A stretch of 64,000 bases of DNA, taken from contig NZ_FCNW02000033.1 in the NCBI RefSeq assembly GCF_001544475.1, positions 1-64,000 on the forward strand, given 5' to 3'. Shown in pieces: positions 1-9,343 of the stretch. Position 1 is the first letter of the stretch. Every line of letters begins with the position of its first letter. The position numbers and the translations under genes are program-made. The notes beneath the pieces were generated by a model, which worked only from the letters and a program-made list of their open reading frames with translations, did no database searches and was not told the DNA's origin. Source of the stretch: Caballeronia humi. Its GTDB lineage: Bacteria; Pseudomonadota; Gammaproteobacteria; Burkholderiales; Burkholderiaceae.

Positions 1-125
1 ATCGGCGAGATGTTGTCGAAGTATTCGCCGCCTAGCGGCGCAACCCACTCGCCGCCGATGAAATTGCCGTATTGCTTCTTGAAAGGGAATTCGGTGTTCA
101 GGAACTGCATCTCGGCGTGATTCAT
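1..125 (-). CDS. aldehyde dehydrogenase, N-terminal fragment (cut by window edge)
   Basis: The minus-strand reading frame starts with ATG at 125 and runs off the left edge, giving about 41 residues. The motif NFIGGEWVAP followed by GGEYF and NISP is the typical N-terminus of NAD-dependent aldehyde dehydrogenases of the AldB/ExaC (acetaldehyde) type. A ribosome site AGGAG lies 7 bases before the start. The catalytic Cys and Glu lie outside the window, so substrate cannot be judged. Such enzymes oxidise acetaldehyde and could serve acetoin or ethanol catabolism, but this gene is 28 kb from the aco cluster. Confidence 0.8.
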   Translation of the reverse strand, partial: MNHAEMQFLNTEFPFKKQYGNFIGGEWVAPLGGEYFDNISP

Positions 126-312
126 GTGTGCTCCTCGCATATCGTTTGAATGACCGACGCGGCTTTGCTTACCGCACCGGTCATTGCTGCTTGCGAGTTC
201 CGTGCCATCGGCTCAAGCTCAACGCCGGCGCGGCCTGGGCGCTTTTCCGTCGCGCGAGCACACTGTCTCACTCCGATACAGCCGCCGGCGAGTGTCCCGA
301 AATGGAACAGTC

Positions 313-1134
313 TCAGGACTTGTTCAGCAGTTCGATCATCGCGATCGCCGCCGTCGGGTTGAGCGCCTTGAAGCCGCTGATCACGTAGAGGAAAACATCG
401 CGCGGCGTTTCCTTCGCGGGCGACTTCGCCACCGTTTCGATCCCCGCCGGCACGCCGCCCGTCGACCACGTGCGCGCACGTTCGATCCACGCATCGAGGT
501 GCTTCTTCGCGTAACCCAGTCGCTGCCCCTCTTCCGTGCCCATGATGCGCGCGTAGACGAACGGCGCGGTCGGGTCGGCGATCTGGGGATACTTCGAATC
601 CCCCGCAACGACGACGGCTACGCCGTACTTGCGCGCAAGCGCGATGAACGACTCGTCGCGGAAACTCTCGTGCCGCACTTCGACCGCATGAAGGATCGCG
701 CGCCCTTCGACGGTCGTTGGCAGCAGCTTCAGGAAGCCTTCGAAATCGCCGGCATCGAATTGCTTGGTGGGGGCGAACTGCCAGTTGATGGGCCCAAGCT
801 TGTCCTTGAGTTCGAGCACGCCGCTCGCAAAGAAACGGTCGATGGAATCGCCAGCTTCGGAGAGCACGCGCCGATTCGTCGCGTAGCGCGGCGCCTTCAG
901 CGAGAAGACGAAATCGTCGGGCGTCTCATCGTGCCATTTCACGAATGTCGCAGGCTTTTGCGAACCGTAGAACGTGCCGTTGATTTCAATTGTCGTCAGT
1001 TGGCGGCTCGCGTATTCGAGTTCCTTTTTTTGCGCGAGCCCTTCCGGATAAAACACACCGCCGCGCCACGGCTCGAACGTCCAGCCGCCGACGCCGATCC
1101 GGATTGCTGCCGTCTTCTTCTTGCGGGTTGCCAT
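313..1134 (-). CDS. DUF72 family protein (YecE-like)
   Basis: The 273-residue product matches the DUF72/YecE family in length and motifs. It opens with a basic stretch, then GVGGWTFEPWRG (residues 14-25), YPEGL (29-33) and EINGTFYG (50-57), the family's conserved N-terminal TIM-barrel-like strands; later come FSLKAPRYATNRR and FVYARIMG. GAGG lies about 7 bases before the ATG at 1134. The biochemical role of DUF72 proteins is not established. The gene stands alone, on the same strand as the aldehyde dehydrogenase downstream of it but separated from it by 187 bases. Confidence 0.88.
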   Translation of the reverse strand: MATRKKKTAAIRIGVGGWTFEPWRGGVFYPEGLAQKKELEYASRQLTTIEINGTFYGSQKPATFVKWHDETPDDFVFSLKAPRYATNRRVLSEAGDSIDRFFASGVLELKDKLGPINWQFAPTKQFDAGDFEGFLKLLPTTVEGRAILHAVEVRHESFRDESFIALARKYGVAVVVAGDSKYPQIADPTAPFVYARIMGTEEGQRLGYAKKHLDAWIERARTWSTGGVPAGIETVAKSPAKETPRDVFLYVISGFKALNPTAAIAMIELLNKS

Positions 1135-1417
1135 CGAAGGACCTCATCTATGTTCGGGTCGCGTACCAGTTTAGCGAATTGCGGCACGGGCGCTCGTGGA
1201 GGCATTGTGCAAGGTTCGGTCCTGGATCGCGGTCCTGATCCGCCAGGAGAAGCGTTCCAGCGCCCCGACGCGGCAGGCGATACGCTCGATAAAAACCTTG
1301 GCTCGCAAGAGGGAATGACTAAACTGTAGATCAGACCATTCCGACCCCGCCACGCGCCGATGAGCACGCCATGACACGTCCGAGCCGCCGTTTTGCCGTG
1401 CGGGAGAACTGCTCGTG

Positions 1418-2221
1418 ATGCGCGCGGTCGCGCTTTTTGTCGTGCTTGTCGCCGCCACGCTGCCCGCGCACGCCGTCACGATATGGATCATCGCGGGTCC
1501 GACCGATCCCACGGCCGCCGGCATCGCGAAGAAGGCCGAACCACTCTACCGCTCCGTGCCCGACGGTTTCGTCATCCAGACCGCCGATTGCGGCGACAAC
1601 CAGAACGTCTTCATGTGGATCGGCGCGACGGCCAACGCCGACAAGCCCGCGCTCGCCGCACGTCTGCGCATCCGTCAGGTCGTGCCCGACGCCTACATGC
1701 GCGCTTGCAAGGTGCGCCCGGGCTCGCTGCTGGCGCTGCGCATGAGCGTCGTCGACCGTTCGATCGGCCTTCTCCCCGACGATGCGCGCAACTGGGAACC
1801 CGGCGATCGTCTGTCGCTCCTGCGCCCGCTGCCCGATGGCCGGAGCCTGATCATCGTGCGCTACTTCGCCAATGATCCCGCCGATCCGTTCGGCGGCAAG
1901 CGCGAGCGCGTCGTGCTGGCGAACCGCGCTGGCAAGCGCGTCGTGCTGGACAACGACTGCGTCGACCCGTCCGATGCGGTCACGCAGCACGGCTACGTCG
2001 CATTCGAATGCGTGCGGGGGCTGGCGTCGGACAACGTCGTCCACGGCGTCCCCGTGTTCGACGACGCGGGCAGCAAGCTCTTTGAAGCCCGCCACTGCCG
2101 CGATCCGAAATTCACGGGCGAGCGCGTGCTCGCGTGCGACGGCGAGCAGGTCGGTGCGGACGGCAAGCTGGAACTGAAGAAACGCCGCATCGGAGTGGAA
2201 CGCGGCAACGATCTTATGTAG
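1418..2221 (+). CDS. exported protein of unknown function
   Basis: The 267-residue product begins with a clear Sec signal peptide (MRAVALFVVLVAATLPAHA), so a periplasmic location is likely. The mature part contains several Cys residues (ADCGDN, RACKV, DNDCVD, FECVRG, RHCRD, LACDG), which suggests disulfide bonds in an oxidising compartment. No catalytic motif was recognised. The GTG at 1415 directly precedes the ATG at 1418; GGGAGAA at 1402-1408 serves either start. It is transcribed alone and divergently from the DUF72 gene. Confidence 0.75.
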   Translation: MRAVALFVVLVAATLPAHAVTIWIIAGPTDPTAAGIAKKAEPLYRSVPDGFVIQTADCGDNQNVFMWIGATANADKPALAARLRIRQVVPDAYMRACKVRPGSLLALRMSVVDRSIGLLPDDARNWEPGDRLSLLRPLPDGRSLIIVRYFANDPADPFGGKRERVVLANRAGKRVVLDNDCVDPSDAVTQHGYVAFECVRGLASDNVVHGVPVFDDAGSKLFEARHCRDPKFTGERVLACDGEQVGADGKLELKKRRIGVERGNDLM

Positions 2222-2359
2222 CCGATCGTTTCATTTTCCGTGACAAAAGCGGTCAATGAGACGAATACACGAACTTCGTATAATCGATTAACGAGCGTCC
2301 CGGGGCGGTTCATCCTCCTCGCCACGCTTTCACGCTTCACGTCGCGCGGGGGTCGTCAC

Positions 2360-2575
2360 ATGAATCTCGAACGCTTTAAAGCAGGCGCGGATCCGGAACG
2401 GCGCAACAAGGTGCGGGTGGCGCTCGCCGCCATTGGCACGCTGGCGGCGGTGTTCGGCATAGGCATCGCGGTGAACGGGCTGCTCGAATTCAACCGGCAG
2501 AAAGTGATCGTGGGCGTGTGCGTGATCGTCTTCTCGACCGTCCTCTACGTCGCGATGCTCTGGCGGGCGCGCTAG
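2360..2575 (+). CDS. small two-helix membrane protein
   Basis: The 71-residue product starts with a charged segment (MNLERFKAGADPERRNKVR) followed by two hydrophobic stretches, about residues 22-40 and 48-66, and ends WRAR. The start was placed at 2360 because the in-frame upstream extension to 2240 is rich in Thr/Ser/Arg and does not look like coding sequence. The ribosome site is weak (GGGGGTCG). Function is unknown. Both ends are free of neighbours, so it is probably monocistronic. Confidence 0.6.
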   Translation: MNLERFKAGADPERRNKVRVALAAIGTLAAVFGIGIAVNGLLEFNRQKVIVGVCVIVFSTVLYVAMLWRAR

Positions 2576-2815
2576 TTTTTCCATCACGTCGTGAGCGATC
2601 GATACGCCGGCGTCAGCACGCCTGATCCTCATCCATTCATGACGAAAGTGCCCTGATTCAGGCGCTTTTCGTATCAATACGCGTTGTGCCCAGGCGTCGG
2701 CATCAGGGTCTTTCCTGCCCTTTGCATGCCGAACCGAGGCGCGACTTTATGTCACAATGCAATATATCTCAATATTCTGAGCGACGTAGCTGCGTCGGCT
2801 CGACTCAACTTATCG

Positions 2816-3979
2816 ATGCGCTCCGTCCTCGTCCGCTGGCTCGCCAGCTTCGCTCCCGCGCCGGTCTCCGTCAGATGGCCCGAGCGCTTTCGCTCATGCC
2901 TCGGGGCGCTGATCGGCATCGCGCTCACCGGCGGCACGATGCACCTGCTGCTCGGCCCTGCGGCGAACATCCCGCTGCTCGTCGCGCCGATGGGCGCCTC
3001 CGCTGTGCTCCTCTTCGCCGTGCCCGCGAGCCCGCTCGCGCAGCCGTGGTCGATCATTGGCGGGAACCTCGTTTCCGCGACGGTCGGTGTCGCGTGCGCA
3101 ACCTGGATCGCCGATCCCGTCGATGCCGCCGCGCTCGCCATCGCGCTTGCGATCTGCGCGATGTTCGCGTGTCGCTGCGTGCATCCGCCGTCGGGCGCGG
3201 TGGCGCTAACCGCCGTGCTCGGCGGGCCGTCGATCCATGCGCTCGGCTTCGGCTTCGTATTCGAGCCGATCATGGTGCAATCGGTCGCGCTGCTGTCGGC
3301 GGCGATCGTGTTTCATGCGCTGACGGGGCATCGCTATCCGCACGTCGCGGGGCAAGGCGCGAGCAAGAGCGGCACGCCGGCCAATGCGGGAAATCCGGGC
3401 TTCACGCGCGCCGATCTCGACCTCGTGCTCGCGCGGCGCAGTGAAATGCTCGACATCGACCCGGCCGATTTCGAATCGGTCGTGAACGAGGCGCAGTTGC
3501 AGGCATACGTCCGCAGCTTCGGCGAGCTGACCTGCACGGACATCATGTCCCGGCCGGTGGCATCGATTTTCGCGACGACGACCGCCGCCACCGCCGCCGA
3601 TCTCTTGAGCCGCCGCGCGGTGAAGGCTTTGCCGGTGGCCGATGCGGAAGGCCACGTGATCGGCATCGTGACGCGCGCGGATCTCGCGGGCGATGCGTCC
3701 GCTGGCCCGCTCGGCACGCTGCTGCGAGCGCCCGCCCGCTGGCTCGCAGGCGACGACGGCTCGCCGCCGCTCGTCGGCGCGCTGATGACCACCGACGTCT
3801 GCACGGTCGGCAGCGCGACGCCGATCGCCGAACTCGTCCCGCTGTTCGCGAACTACGGCCATCACCACATTCCGGTGATCGACAAGGATCGACGGCTCGT
3901 CGGGATGATCACGCAAGCTGACCTGATCGCGGGCCTGTACCGGCAGACGCAGGTGCAACGGCTGCACGCCGCCGCCTGA
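2816..3979 (+). CDS. HPP family membrane protein with tandem CBS domains
   Basis: The first 175 residues form an HPP-family membrane domain with several hydrophobic helices and the diagnostic CVHPPSGA (residues 121-128). It is followed by a soluble region with two CBS domains, about residues 245-300 (CTDIMSRPV ... GIVTRADL) and 325-380 (LMTTDVCTV ... GMITQADL). CBS pairs bind adenine nucleotides and regulate attached channels or transporters; HPP domains have been linked to nitrite or anion transport. I start at 2816 because the 44 upstream codons in frame are not protein-like. A MarR gene and a second CBS transporter follow. Confidence 0.85.
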   Translation: MRSVLVRWLASFAPAPVSVRWPERFRSCLGALIGIALTGGTMHLLLGPAANIPLLVAPMGASAVLLFAVPASPLAQPWSIIGGNLVSATVGVACATWIADPVDAAALAIALAICAMFACRCVHPPSGAVALTAVLGGPSIHALGFGFVFEPIMVQSVALLSAAIVFHALTGHRYPHVAGQGASKSGTPANAGNPGFTRADLDLVLARRSEMLDIDPADFESVVNEAQLQAYVRSFGELTCTDIMSRPVASIFATTTAATAADLLSRRAVKALPVADAEGHVIGIVTRADLAGDASAGPLGTLLRAPARWLAGDDGSPPLVGALMTTDVCTVGSATPIAELVPLFANYGHHHIPVIDKDRRLVGMITQADLIAGLYRQTQVQRLHAAA

Positions 3980-4016
3980 ACCGGCCCCGTCGAAAAGCGC
4001 CGCTGCCGCGCCGATT

Positions 4017-4035
4017 TATATCATTTTATGATATA
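4017..4035. promoter_or_regulatory. perfect palindrome, probable MarR operator
   Basis: TATATCAT-TTT-ATGATATA is a perfect 19-bp inverted repeat, 32 bp ahead of the marR-like ATG at 4068. MarR dimers bind short AT-rich palindromes of this kind, usually over their own promoter, so autoregulation of the marR-clc pair is inferred. Confidence 0.65.
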
Positions 4036-4067
4036 TTTTCGATCTTGCTGATTTTCAGGGCGTCAAC

Positions 4068-4493
4068 ATGAAAGACCTCGTGCGCGGATCGACCCGCAAC
4101 CTCACGAAGAAAGATTTCGAGCAACTGTCCGAGTTTCGCTACCAGATGCGGCGCTTCGAGCGTTTCTCCGAGAATGCCGCGCAGGGCGAAGGCATCACGC
4201 CGTTGCAATATCTGCTGCTGCTGCATATTCGCGGCTATCCCGGCCGCGACTGGGCGACCATCGGCGAACTTGCCGAGCGGCTGCAGTCGCAGCATCACGG
4301 CGTCGTCGCGCTGGTGACGCGCTGCGAAGCGCTCGATCTCGTGCGGCGCCAGGTCAGCGAGACGGATCGGCGGCAGGTCGAGGTGCATCTGCAGAAGGCC
4401 GGTGAGCAGGTGCTCGCGCGGCTCGCGCAACTGCATCGCGCGGAACTGAAGTCGCTGCAAGGCGCTTTCCGCGTGCCTCAAATCGACTACTAA
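4068..4493 (+). CDS. MarR family transcriptional regulator
   Basis: The 141-residue protein has the MarR winged-helix layout: an N-terminal helix (residues 10-35), then QYLLLLHI, a recognition region (TIGELAERLQSQHHGVVALVTRCEALDLVRR, about 60-92), and the wing motif SETDRRQVEVHL. Length is typical. It ends 6 bases before the ClC gene, so the two are almost certainly co-transcribed and the regulator probably controls anion transport in response to an unknown ligand. A perfect palindrome upstream is the likely operator. No Cys is present, so a thiol redox switch is unlikely. Confidence 0.9.
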   Translation: MKDLVRGSTRNLTKKDFEQLSEFRYQMRRFERFSENAAQGEGITPLQYLLLLHIRGYPGRDWATIGELAERLQSQHHGVVALVTRCEALDLVRRQVSETDRRQVEVHLQKAGEQVLARLAQLHRAELKSLQGAFRVPQIDY

Positions 4494-4499
4494 TCTGCC

Positions 4500-6278
4500 A
4501 TGAGCCTTCATTCGACCCAGCGCGACTTCGCCGCGAACGCCCGGCTGCCCGGCATTTCCGCGCTCGCCGCCGTGATCGGCGCTGTCGCCACGCTCGCCGC
4601 GTTCGTGCTGCTCTCCCTCATTCATCTGTTCACCAACCTCTTTTTCTTCGGCAGCTTTTCGTTCGCGGACCGCTCACCCGCTGACAACACGCTCGGACTC
4701 TGGGTGATCGTCGTGCCGGTTATCGGCGGGCTCATCGTCGGGCTGATGGCGCGCTTCGGTTCCGAGAAGATTCGCGGGCACGGCATCCCCGAAGCGATCG
4801 AGGCGATCCTGTTCGGCAAGAGCCGCATGTCGCCGAAAGTCGCCGTGCTGAAACCGCTGTCGTCGGGGATCGTGATCGGCAGCGGTGGGCCGTTCGGCGC
4901 CGAAGGCCCGATCATCATGACGGGCGGCGCGCTCGGCTCGCTGATCGCGCAATGCGTGAAAGTCACCGCCGCCGAGCGCAAGACACTGCTCGTCGCCGGG
5001 GCGGCCGCTGGCATGACGGCGGTGTTCGGCACGCCCGTCGCCGCCGTGCTGCTCGCGGTCGAGTTGTTGCTCTTCGAGTGGCGGCCGCGCAGCTTCTTGC
5101 CGGTCGCGCTGGCGTGCGCGGTCGCGGGGTTCGCGCGCGTCGCGTTCTTCGGGCAAGGGCCGCTCTTTCCGCTCGTAACGGCGCCGCCGGGCGCGTTGTC
5201 GCTCGTGTCGTGCGTGATCGCGGGGTTGCTGTCGGGCGCGCTCGCGTCCGGGTTGTCGGCGGCGCTCTACAAGACCGAGGACCTCTTCGGCAAGCTGCCC
5301 ATCCACTGGATGTGGTGGCCCGCGATCGGCGGCCTCGTGATCGGCATCGGCGGATTTATCGAGCCGCGCGCGCTCGGCGTCGGCTACGACGTGATCGGCG
5401 ATTTGCTGCATCAGCATGTGACGTTGCAGATTGCCGTCGCGATCCTCGCCGTGAAGGCCGTGATCTGGGTCGTCGCGCTCGGATCGGGGACGTCGGGCGG
5501 CGTACTCGCGCCGCTCCTGATGCTGGGCGCGGGGCTCGGCACCCTGCTCGCGCCGGTGCTGCCGGGCGGCGAGCCCGCGCTGTGGCCGCTCGTCTGCATG
5601 GCGGCGACGCTCGGCGCCACGCTAGGCGCGCCGCTCACCGCGATCGTCTTCGCGGTCGGCCTCACGCACGACGTCAACGCGCTCCTGCCGCTGCTCGCGG
5701 CGACACTCGTCGCGCACGGCTTCACGACCGTCGTCATGAAGCGTTCGATCATGACGGAGAAGATCGCGCGGCGCGGCTATCACATCTATCGCGAATATGG
5801 CGTCGATCCGCTGGAGCGGCATCACGTCGACGAGGTCATGACGCGCGGCGTGCAGACGATCGACGCCGGTCTCACCGTTCGCGACGCGCTCGCGACCTTC
5901 TTCGGCGAGGCGCAGACGCATCGCGCGTATCCGGTGGTGCGCGACGGCGCGGTGATCGGCATGGTCGACCGGGCCACGCTCGCGCTCGCTTCGGATTCCA
6001 CCGTCGCCGATGCGCTGCGCGGCGTGGCGCCCGTCGTCGCGCTGCCGGGCGAAACCTGCCGGCTGGTCGCGACGCGGCTGGCCGTCCACGGGCTCGAACG
6101 GCTGCCGGTTGTCGCGGACAATGCGACGCGGCGGCTGATCGGCATCGTGTCGCGCAGCGATCTCGTGAAGCCGTCGCTCACCCACTTCGATGAAGAACAC
6201 AAGCGCGAGCGCTTCCGGCGCATTGGCCCGGGCAGTCCGGCGGTGTTCGCCCGGCGCAAGCGCGCATCCCGCACCTGA
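4500..6278 (+). CDS. ClC-type chloride channel/antiporter with C-terminal CBS domains
   Basis: The 592-residue inner-membrane protein has the ClC anion-selectivity motifs: GHGIP (93-97, in place of the usual GSGIP), GAEGP (133-137, carrying the gating glutamate at 135) and GTSGGVLAP (about 335). The membrane domain runs to about residue 420, followed by two CBS domains (VDEVMTRGV to about residue 500, and VVALPGETC ... GIVSRSDLV). The intact gating Glu fits either a H+/Cl- exchanger or a gated channel. It lies directly behind marR and follows the HPP-CBS gene, so the region carries two CBS-regulated membrane proteins. Confidence 0.92.
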   Translation: MSLHSTQRDFAANARLPGISALAAVIGAVATLAAFVLLSLIHLFTNLFFFGSFSFADRSPADNTLGLWVIVVPVIGGLIVGLMARFGSEKIRGHGIPEAIEAILFGKSRMSPKVAVLKPLSSGIVIGSGGPFGAEGPIIMTGGALGSLIAQCVKVTAAERKTLLVAGAAAGMTAVFGTPVAAVLLAVELLLFEWRPRSFLPVALACAVAGFARVAFFGQGPLFPLVTAPPGALSLVSCVIAGLLSGALASGLSAALYKTEDLFGKLPIHWMWWPAIGGLVIGIGGFIEPRALGVGYDVIGDLLHQHVTLQIAVAILAVKAVIWVVALGSGTSGGVLAPLLMLGAGLGTLLAPVLPGGEPALWPLVCMAATLGATLGAPLTAIVFAVGLTHDVNALLPLLAATLVAHGFTTVVMKRSIMTEKIARRGYHIYREYGVDPLERHHVDEVMTRGVQTIDAGLTVRDALATFFGEAQTHRAYPVVRDGAVIGMVDRATLALASDSTVADALRGVAPVVALPGETCRLVATRLAVHGLERLPVVADNATRRLIGIVSRSDLVKPSLTHFDEEHKRERFRRIGPGSPAVFARRKRASRT

Positions 6279-6460
6279 CGCACGAGTTCCGACGGACTGC
6301 GCAACGCAGTCCGTGCTATTTGTCCGCGACGCGCCTACTCTCTCTGTCACTGGAGGCGCGCGGAACCGTCTGAACAAACCCTCTCCCGCTCCAAAAAACT
6401 TCCGTGCCCGCTTCCGGTCGGGATTTCCCTGCTTTACACGCGACTCCGCACGGTATTAAA

Positions 6461-6477
6461 TAAATCAACTTGATTTA
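6461..6477. promoter_or_regulatory. palindrome upstream of the ROK regulator, probable operator
   Basis: TAAATCAA-C-TTGATTTA is a perfect 17-bp inverted repeat ending 40 bp before the GTG start at 6518. It sits in a short AT-rich island within GC-rich DNA. ROK repressors (NagC, Mlc, XylR) bind AT-rich palindromes, so this is the likely binding site controlling the sugar transporter operon. Confidence 0.65.
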
Positions 6478-6517
6478 ATTAATCAGAAAACGACGGTTGG
6501 TTTCCAGGAGGAGACGC

Positions 6518-7768
6518 GTGAGAAGCCCCCACATCGGCCAAGGCAGCAATTCGGCCAACGTGCGCCGCTACAACGAGCGCTTGCTGCTGCAGGCGCTGCG
6601 CCGCACGGAGCCTGCATCGAAAGCCGATCTCGCTCGTCACGCGAACCTCACGAGCACGGCCGTCGGCAGCATCATCACGTCGCTTGGCAAGGCCGGACTG
6701 ATCGAATTCACCGGGCGGCGTCTCGACGGCCAGCGCGGCCAGCCCGCCTCGCTCATCAAGCTCGACCCGCGCGGCGCGTTCGGGATCGGCGTGCGGCTGG
6801 ATCGCACGAGCATGGAGACGGTTCTCGTCAACTTCACGGGTTCCGTGCTGGCGCGCGCAGCGTACGACATGGTTCTGCCGCACCCGACAGAAGTCCTCGA
6901 AATATTGCAGCGCGACATCCAGGCGCTGCTGGAACACCTGAGCCCGAGCGAACGCGAACGTCTCGCGGGCGTGGGCCTGGCGCAGCCTTTCAATCTCGGT
7001 AGCTGGCTGCGCGAACTGAGCCTGCCCGCCGACACCTTCCGCGCCTGGGACGAAATGGATTTCCCGAGCGAACTCGGACGCGCGATCGGCCTGCCCGTGT
7101 TCAACGAAAACGACGGCAACTCGGCCGCCATCGCTGAACTCTTCTACGGCTGCGGACGCCACTGCGACGACTTCATCTACCTGTTCCTTGGCTCGGCGAT
7201 CGGCGCGGGGATCGCGGTCGATGGCGACTGCCTGCGCGGCGTGAGCGGCAACGCGGGCGACATCGGCGTGATGCCGGTAGCGCCAAGCCGCCTGCCGTCG
7301 GCGCCGCAGCCCGACAAACAGTGGGACATCCTGATTTCGCGCGCGTCGCTCAATGCCCTGGCACGCCACCTGCGCTATACGGGCGAATCGATCGAAAGCC
7401 GCGCCGATATCGAAGCCTGCATCGCGCGGAAACTGCCGGCCGTCGATGAATGGATCGACGACTGCATCGATGCCCTCGCCCCGGCCCTGCGCGCGATGTT
7501 GTGCGTGCTCGACGTGCCCGTCGTCGTGCTCGATGCCGACGTCGACGCGGGCCTGCTCGATACGCTGATCGAGCGGCTGCGCGCCACGATGGCCGCGAAT
7601 GCTCCGGAATCTCGCGGCGTGCCGGTCATGGCGCGCGGCTCCTTCGGCCGCGATGCCGGTGCGATCGGTGCCGCGACGCTGCCCATGTTCTTCAACTTCT
7701 CTCCGCGCGCGGGGATTCTCAAGGGCGCTGGCGCCCATCCGAATGAGGTGAACTATGTCCAGTCCTGA
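6518..7768 (+). CDS. ROK family transcriptional regulator
   Basis: The 416-residue protein has an N-terminal winged helix (about residues 10-75; [20 protein letters not shown]) and a sugar-kinase-fold ROK domain with [13 protein letters not shown] and [14 protein letters not shown]. The Cys-rich zinc motif of ROK kinases is absent, which fits a ligand-sensing repressor rather than an enzyme. The GTG at 6518 was chosen because AGGAGGAG precedes it by about 5 bases; the ATG upstream lacks this. The gene overlaps the ABC transporter ATPase gene by 14 bases, so it is translated in the same operon and probably responds to the transported sugar. Confidence 0.9.
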   Translation: MRSPHIGQGSNSANVRRYNERLLLQALRRTEPASKADLARHANLTSTAVGSIITSLGKAGLIEFTGRRLDGQRGQPASLIKLDPRGAFGIGVRLDRTSMETVLVNFTGSVLARAAYDMVLPHPTEVLEILQRDIQALLEHLSPSERERLAGVGLAQPFNLGSWLRELSLPADTFRAWDEMDFPSELGRAIGLPVFNENDGNSAAIAELFYGCGRHCDDFIYLFLGSAIGAGIAVDGDCLRGVSGNAGDIGVMPVAPSRLPSAPQPDKQWDILISRASLNALARHLRYTGESIESRADIEACIARKLPAVDEWIDDCIDALAPALRAMLCVLDVPVVVLDADVDAGLLDTLIERLRATMAANAPESRGVPVMARGSFGRDAGAIGAATLPMFFNFSPRAGILKGAGAHPNEVNYVQS

Positions 7769-9299
7769 CTCGAGGCCCGCGCTGCTGGAAATGCGCGGCA
7801 TCAGCAAGACCTTCCCGGGCGTGCGAGCGCTCGACAACGTGCGGCTCGCCGTCCACCCCGGCGAAGTCCATTCGCTGATGGGCGAAAACGGCGCCGGCAA
7901 ATCGACACTTATGAAAATCCTGTCCGGCGCCTATCAGGCCGATCCGGGCGGCCAGATCCTGATCGATGGCAAGGTCGTTGTAATCGATGGCCCGCTCGCC
8001 GCGAAGGATCTCGGCGTCGCGGTGATCTATCAGGAACTGAGCCTCGCGCCGAATCTCTCGGTGGCGGAAAACATCCACGCGGGACGGGAGTTGCGCAACG
8101 GACTCGGCCTCGTCGATCGCGCCGCGATGGAGCGCGGCTGTGCCGATGTGTTGAAGCGCCTCGGCGCCGCTTTCAAGCCGCATACGCTCGTCGGCGATTT
8201 GTCGATCGCGGAGCAGCAACTGGTGGAAATCGCGCGGGCGGTGCATGCGCAGGCGCGCATCCTCGTGATGGACGAGCCGACCACGCCGCTCTCCTCGCGC
8301 GAAACCGATCGCCTTTTCGAACTGATCCGTACCTTGCGCGCCGAAGGCCTGGCGATCATCTACATCAGTCACCGGATGGCGGAGATTTACGAGCTGTCGG
8401 ATCGCGTGTCCGTGCTGCGCGACGGCGGCTATGTCGGCACGCTGGAGCGCGCGGATCTGTCGGCTGAAAGCCTCGTCAAAATGATGGTCGGCCGCGACAT
8501 CTCCGGCTTCTACAAGAAGGAACACGCGCCGTACGATCCGGGCAAGGTCGTGCTGCAAGTGCGCGACGTCGCCGACGCCGGCCGCGTGCGCGGCTGCAGC
8601 CTCGACCTGCACTCGGGCGAAGTGCTCGGCATCGCGGGTCTGGTCGGCGCGGGGCGCACGGAACTCGCGCGCCTGATCTTCGGCGCGGAACCGCGCACCC
8701 GCGGCGAGGTGACAGTCGACGGCAAAAAGCTCAACCTGCGCACCCCGCGCGATGCCATCGATGCCGGCCTCGTCTATCTGACCGAAGACCGCAAGGGCCA
8801 GGGCCTCTTTCTCGACATGAGCGTGCGCGACAACATCAACGTGGCCGTTGCGGGCCGCGATGCGCGCGCGGGCGTGCTCGATCTCAAACGCGGCGCGGCG
8901 CGCGCGCGGGACGCGATCTCGTCGCTGACCATTCGCGTGCCGAGCGCAAAGGTGAACGCGGGCGCGCTGTCGGGCGGCAACCAGCAGAAGGTGCTGCTCT
9001 CGCGCCTCCTCGAAACCAAGCCGCGCGTGCTGATCCTCGACGAACCGACGCGCGGCGTCGACATCGGCGCGAAATCGGAGATCTACCGGATCATCAACGA
9101 ACTGGCGAAGACGGGCGTCGGCATCATCATCATCTCGAGTGAACTGCCCGAGGTGATCGGTACCGCCGACCGCGTGCTCGTCATGCGCGAGGGCGCGCTC
9201 GCCGGCGAACTCGGTGGCTACACCGGCAAGCCGATCACGCAGGAAGCCATCATCGAACTCGCCACCGGGTCGCGCCCGGCGCTCGGCGAAGCCGCTTGA
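7755..9299 (+). CDS. sugar ABC transporter ATP-binding protein (RbsA/XylG type)
   Basis: The 514-residue protein contains two fused nucleotide-binding domains, as in RbsA, XylG and MglA. The first has Walker [10 protein letters not shown] (43-51) and Walker [10 protein letters not shown]. The second has a degenerate P-loop region (GLVGAGRTE), signature LSGGNQQKV and Walker [11 protein letters not shown]. It energises import of a monosaccharide or polyol through the permease encoded next. Start overlaps the ROK gene. Substrate cannot be assigned from sequence; ribose, xylose, fructose and sugar alcohol systems all share this layout. Confidence 0.95.
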   Translation: MSSPDSRPALLEMRGISKTFPGVRALDNVRLAVHPGEVHSLMGENGAGKSTLMKILSGAYQADPGGQILIDGKVVVIDGPLAAKDLGVAVIYQELSLAPNLSVAENIHAGRELRNGLGLVDRAAMERGCADVLKRLGAAFKPHTLVGDLSIAEQQLVEIARAVHAQARILVMDEPTTPLSSRETDRLFELIRTLRAEGLAIIYISHRMAEIYELSDRVSVLRDGGYVGTLERADLSAESLVKMMVGRDISGFYKKEHAPYDPGKVVLQVRDVADAGRVRGCSLDLHSGEVLGIAGLVGAGRTELARLIFGAEPRTRGEVTVDGKKLNLRTPRDAIDAGLVYLTEDRKGQGLFLDMSVRDNINVAVAGRDARAGVLDLKRGAARARDAISSLTIRVPSAKVNAGALSGGNQQKVLLSRLLETKPRVLILDEPTRGVDIGAKSEIYRIINELAKTGVGIIIISSELPEVIGTADRVLVMREGALAGELGGYTGKPITQEAIIELATGSRPALGEAA

Positions 9300-9343
9300 A
9301 CAGACACGCAAGACATTAGCGACACATATATCCGGAGGACGAC

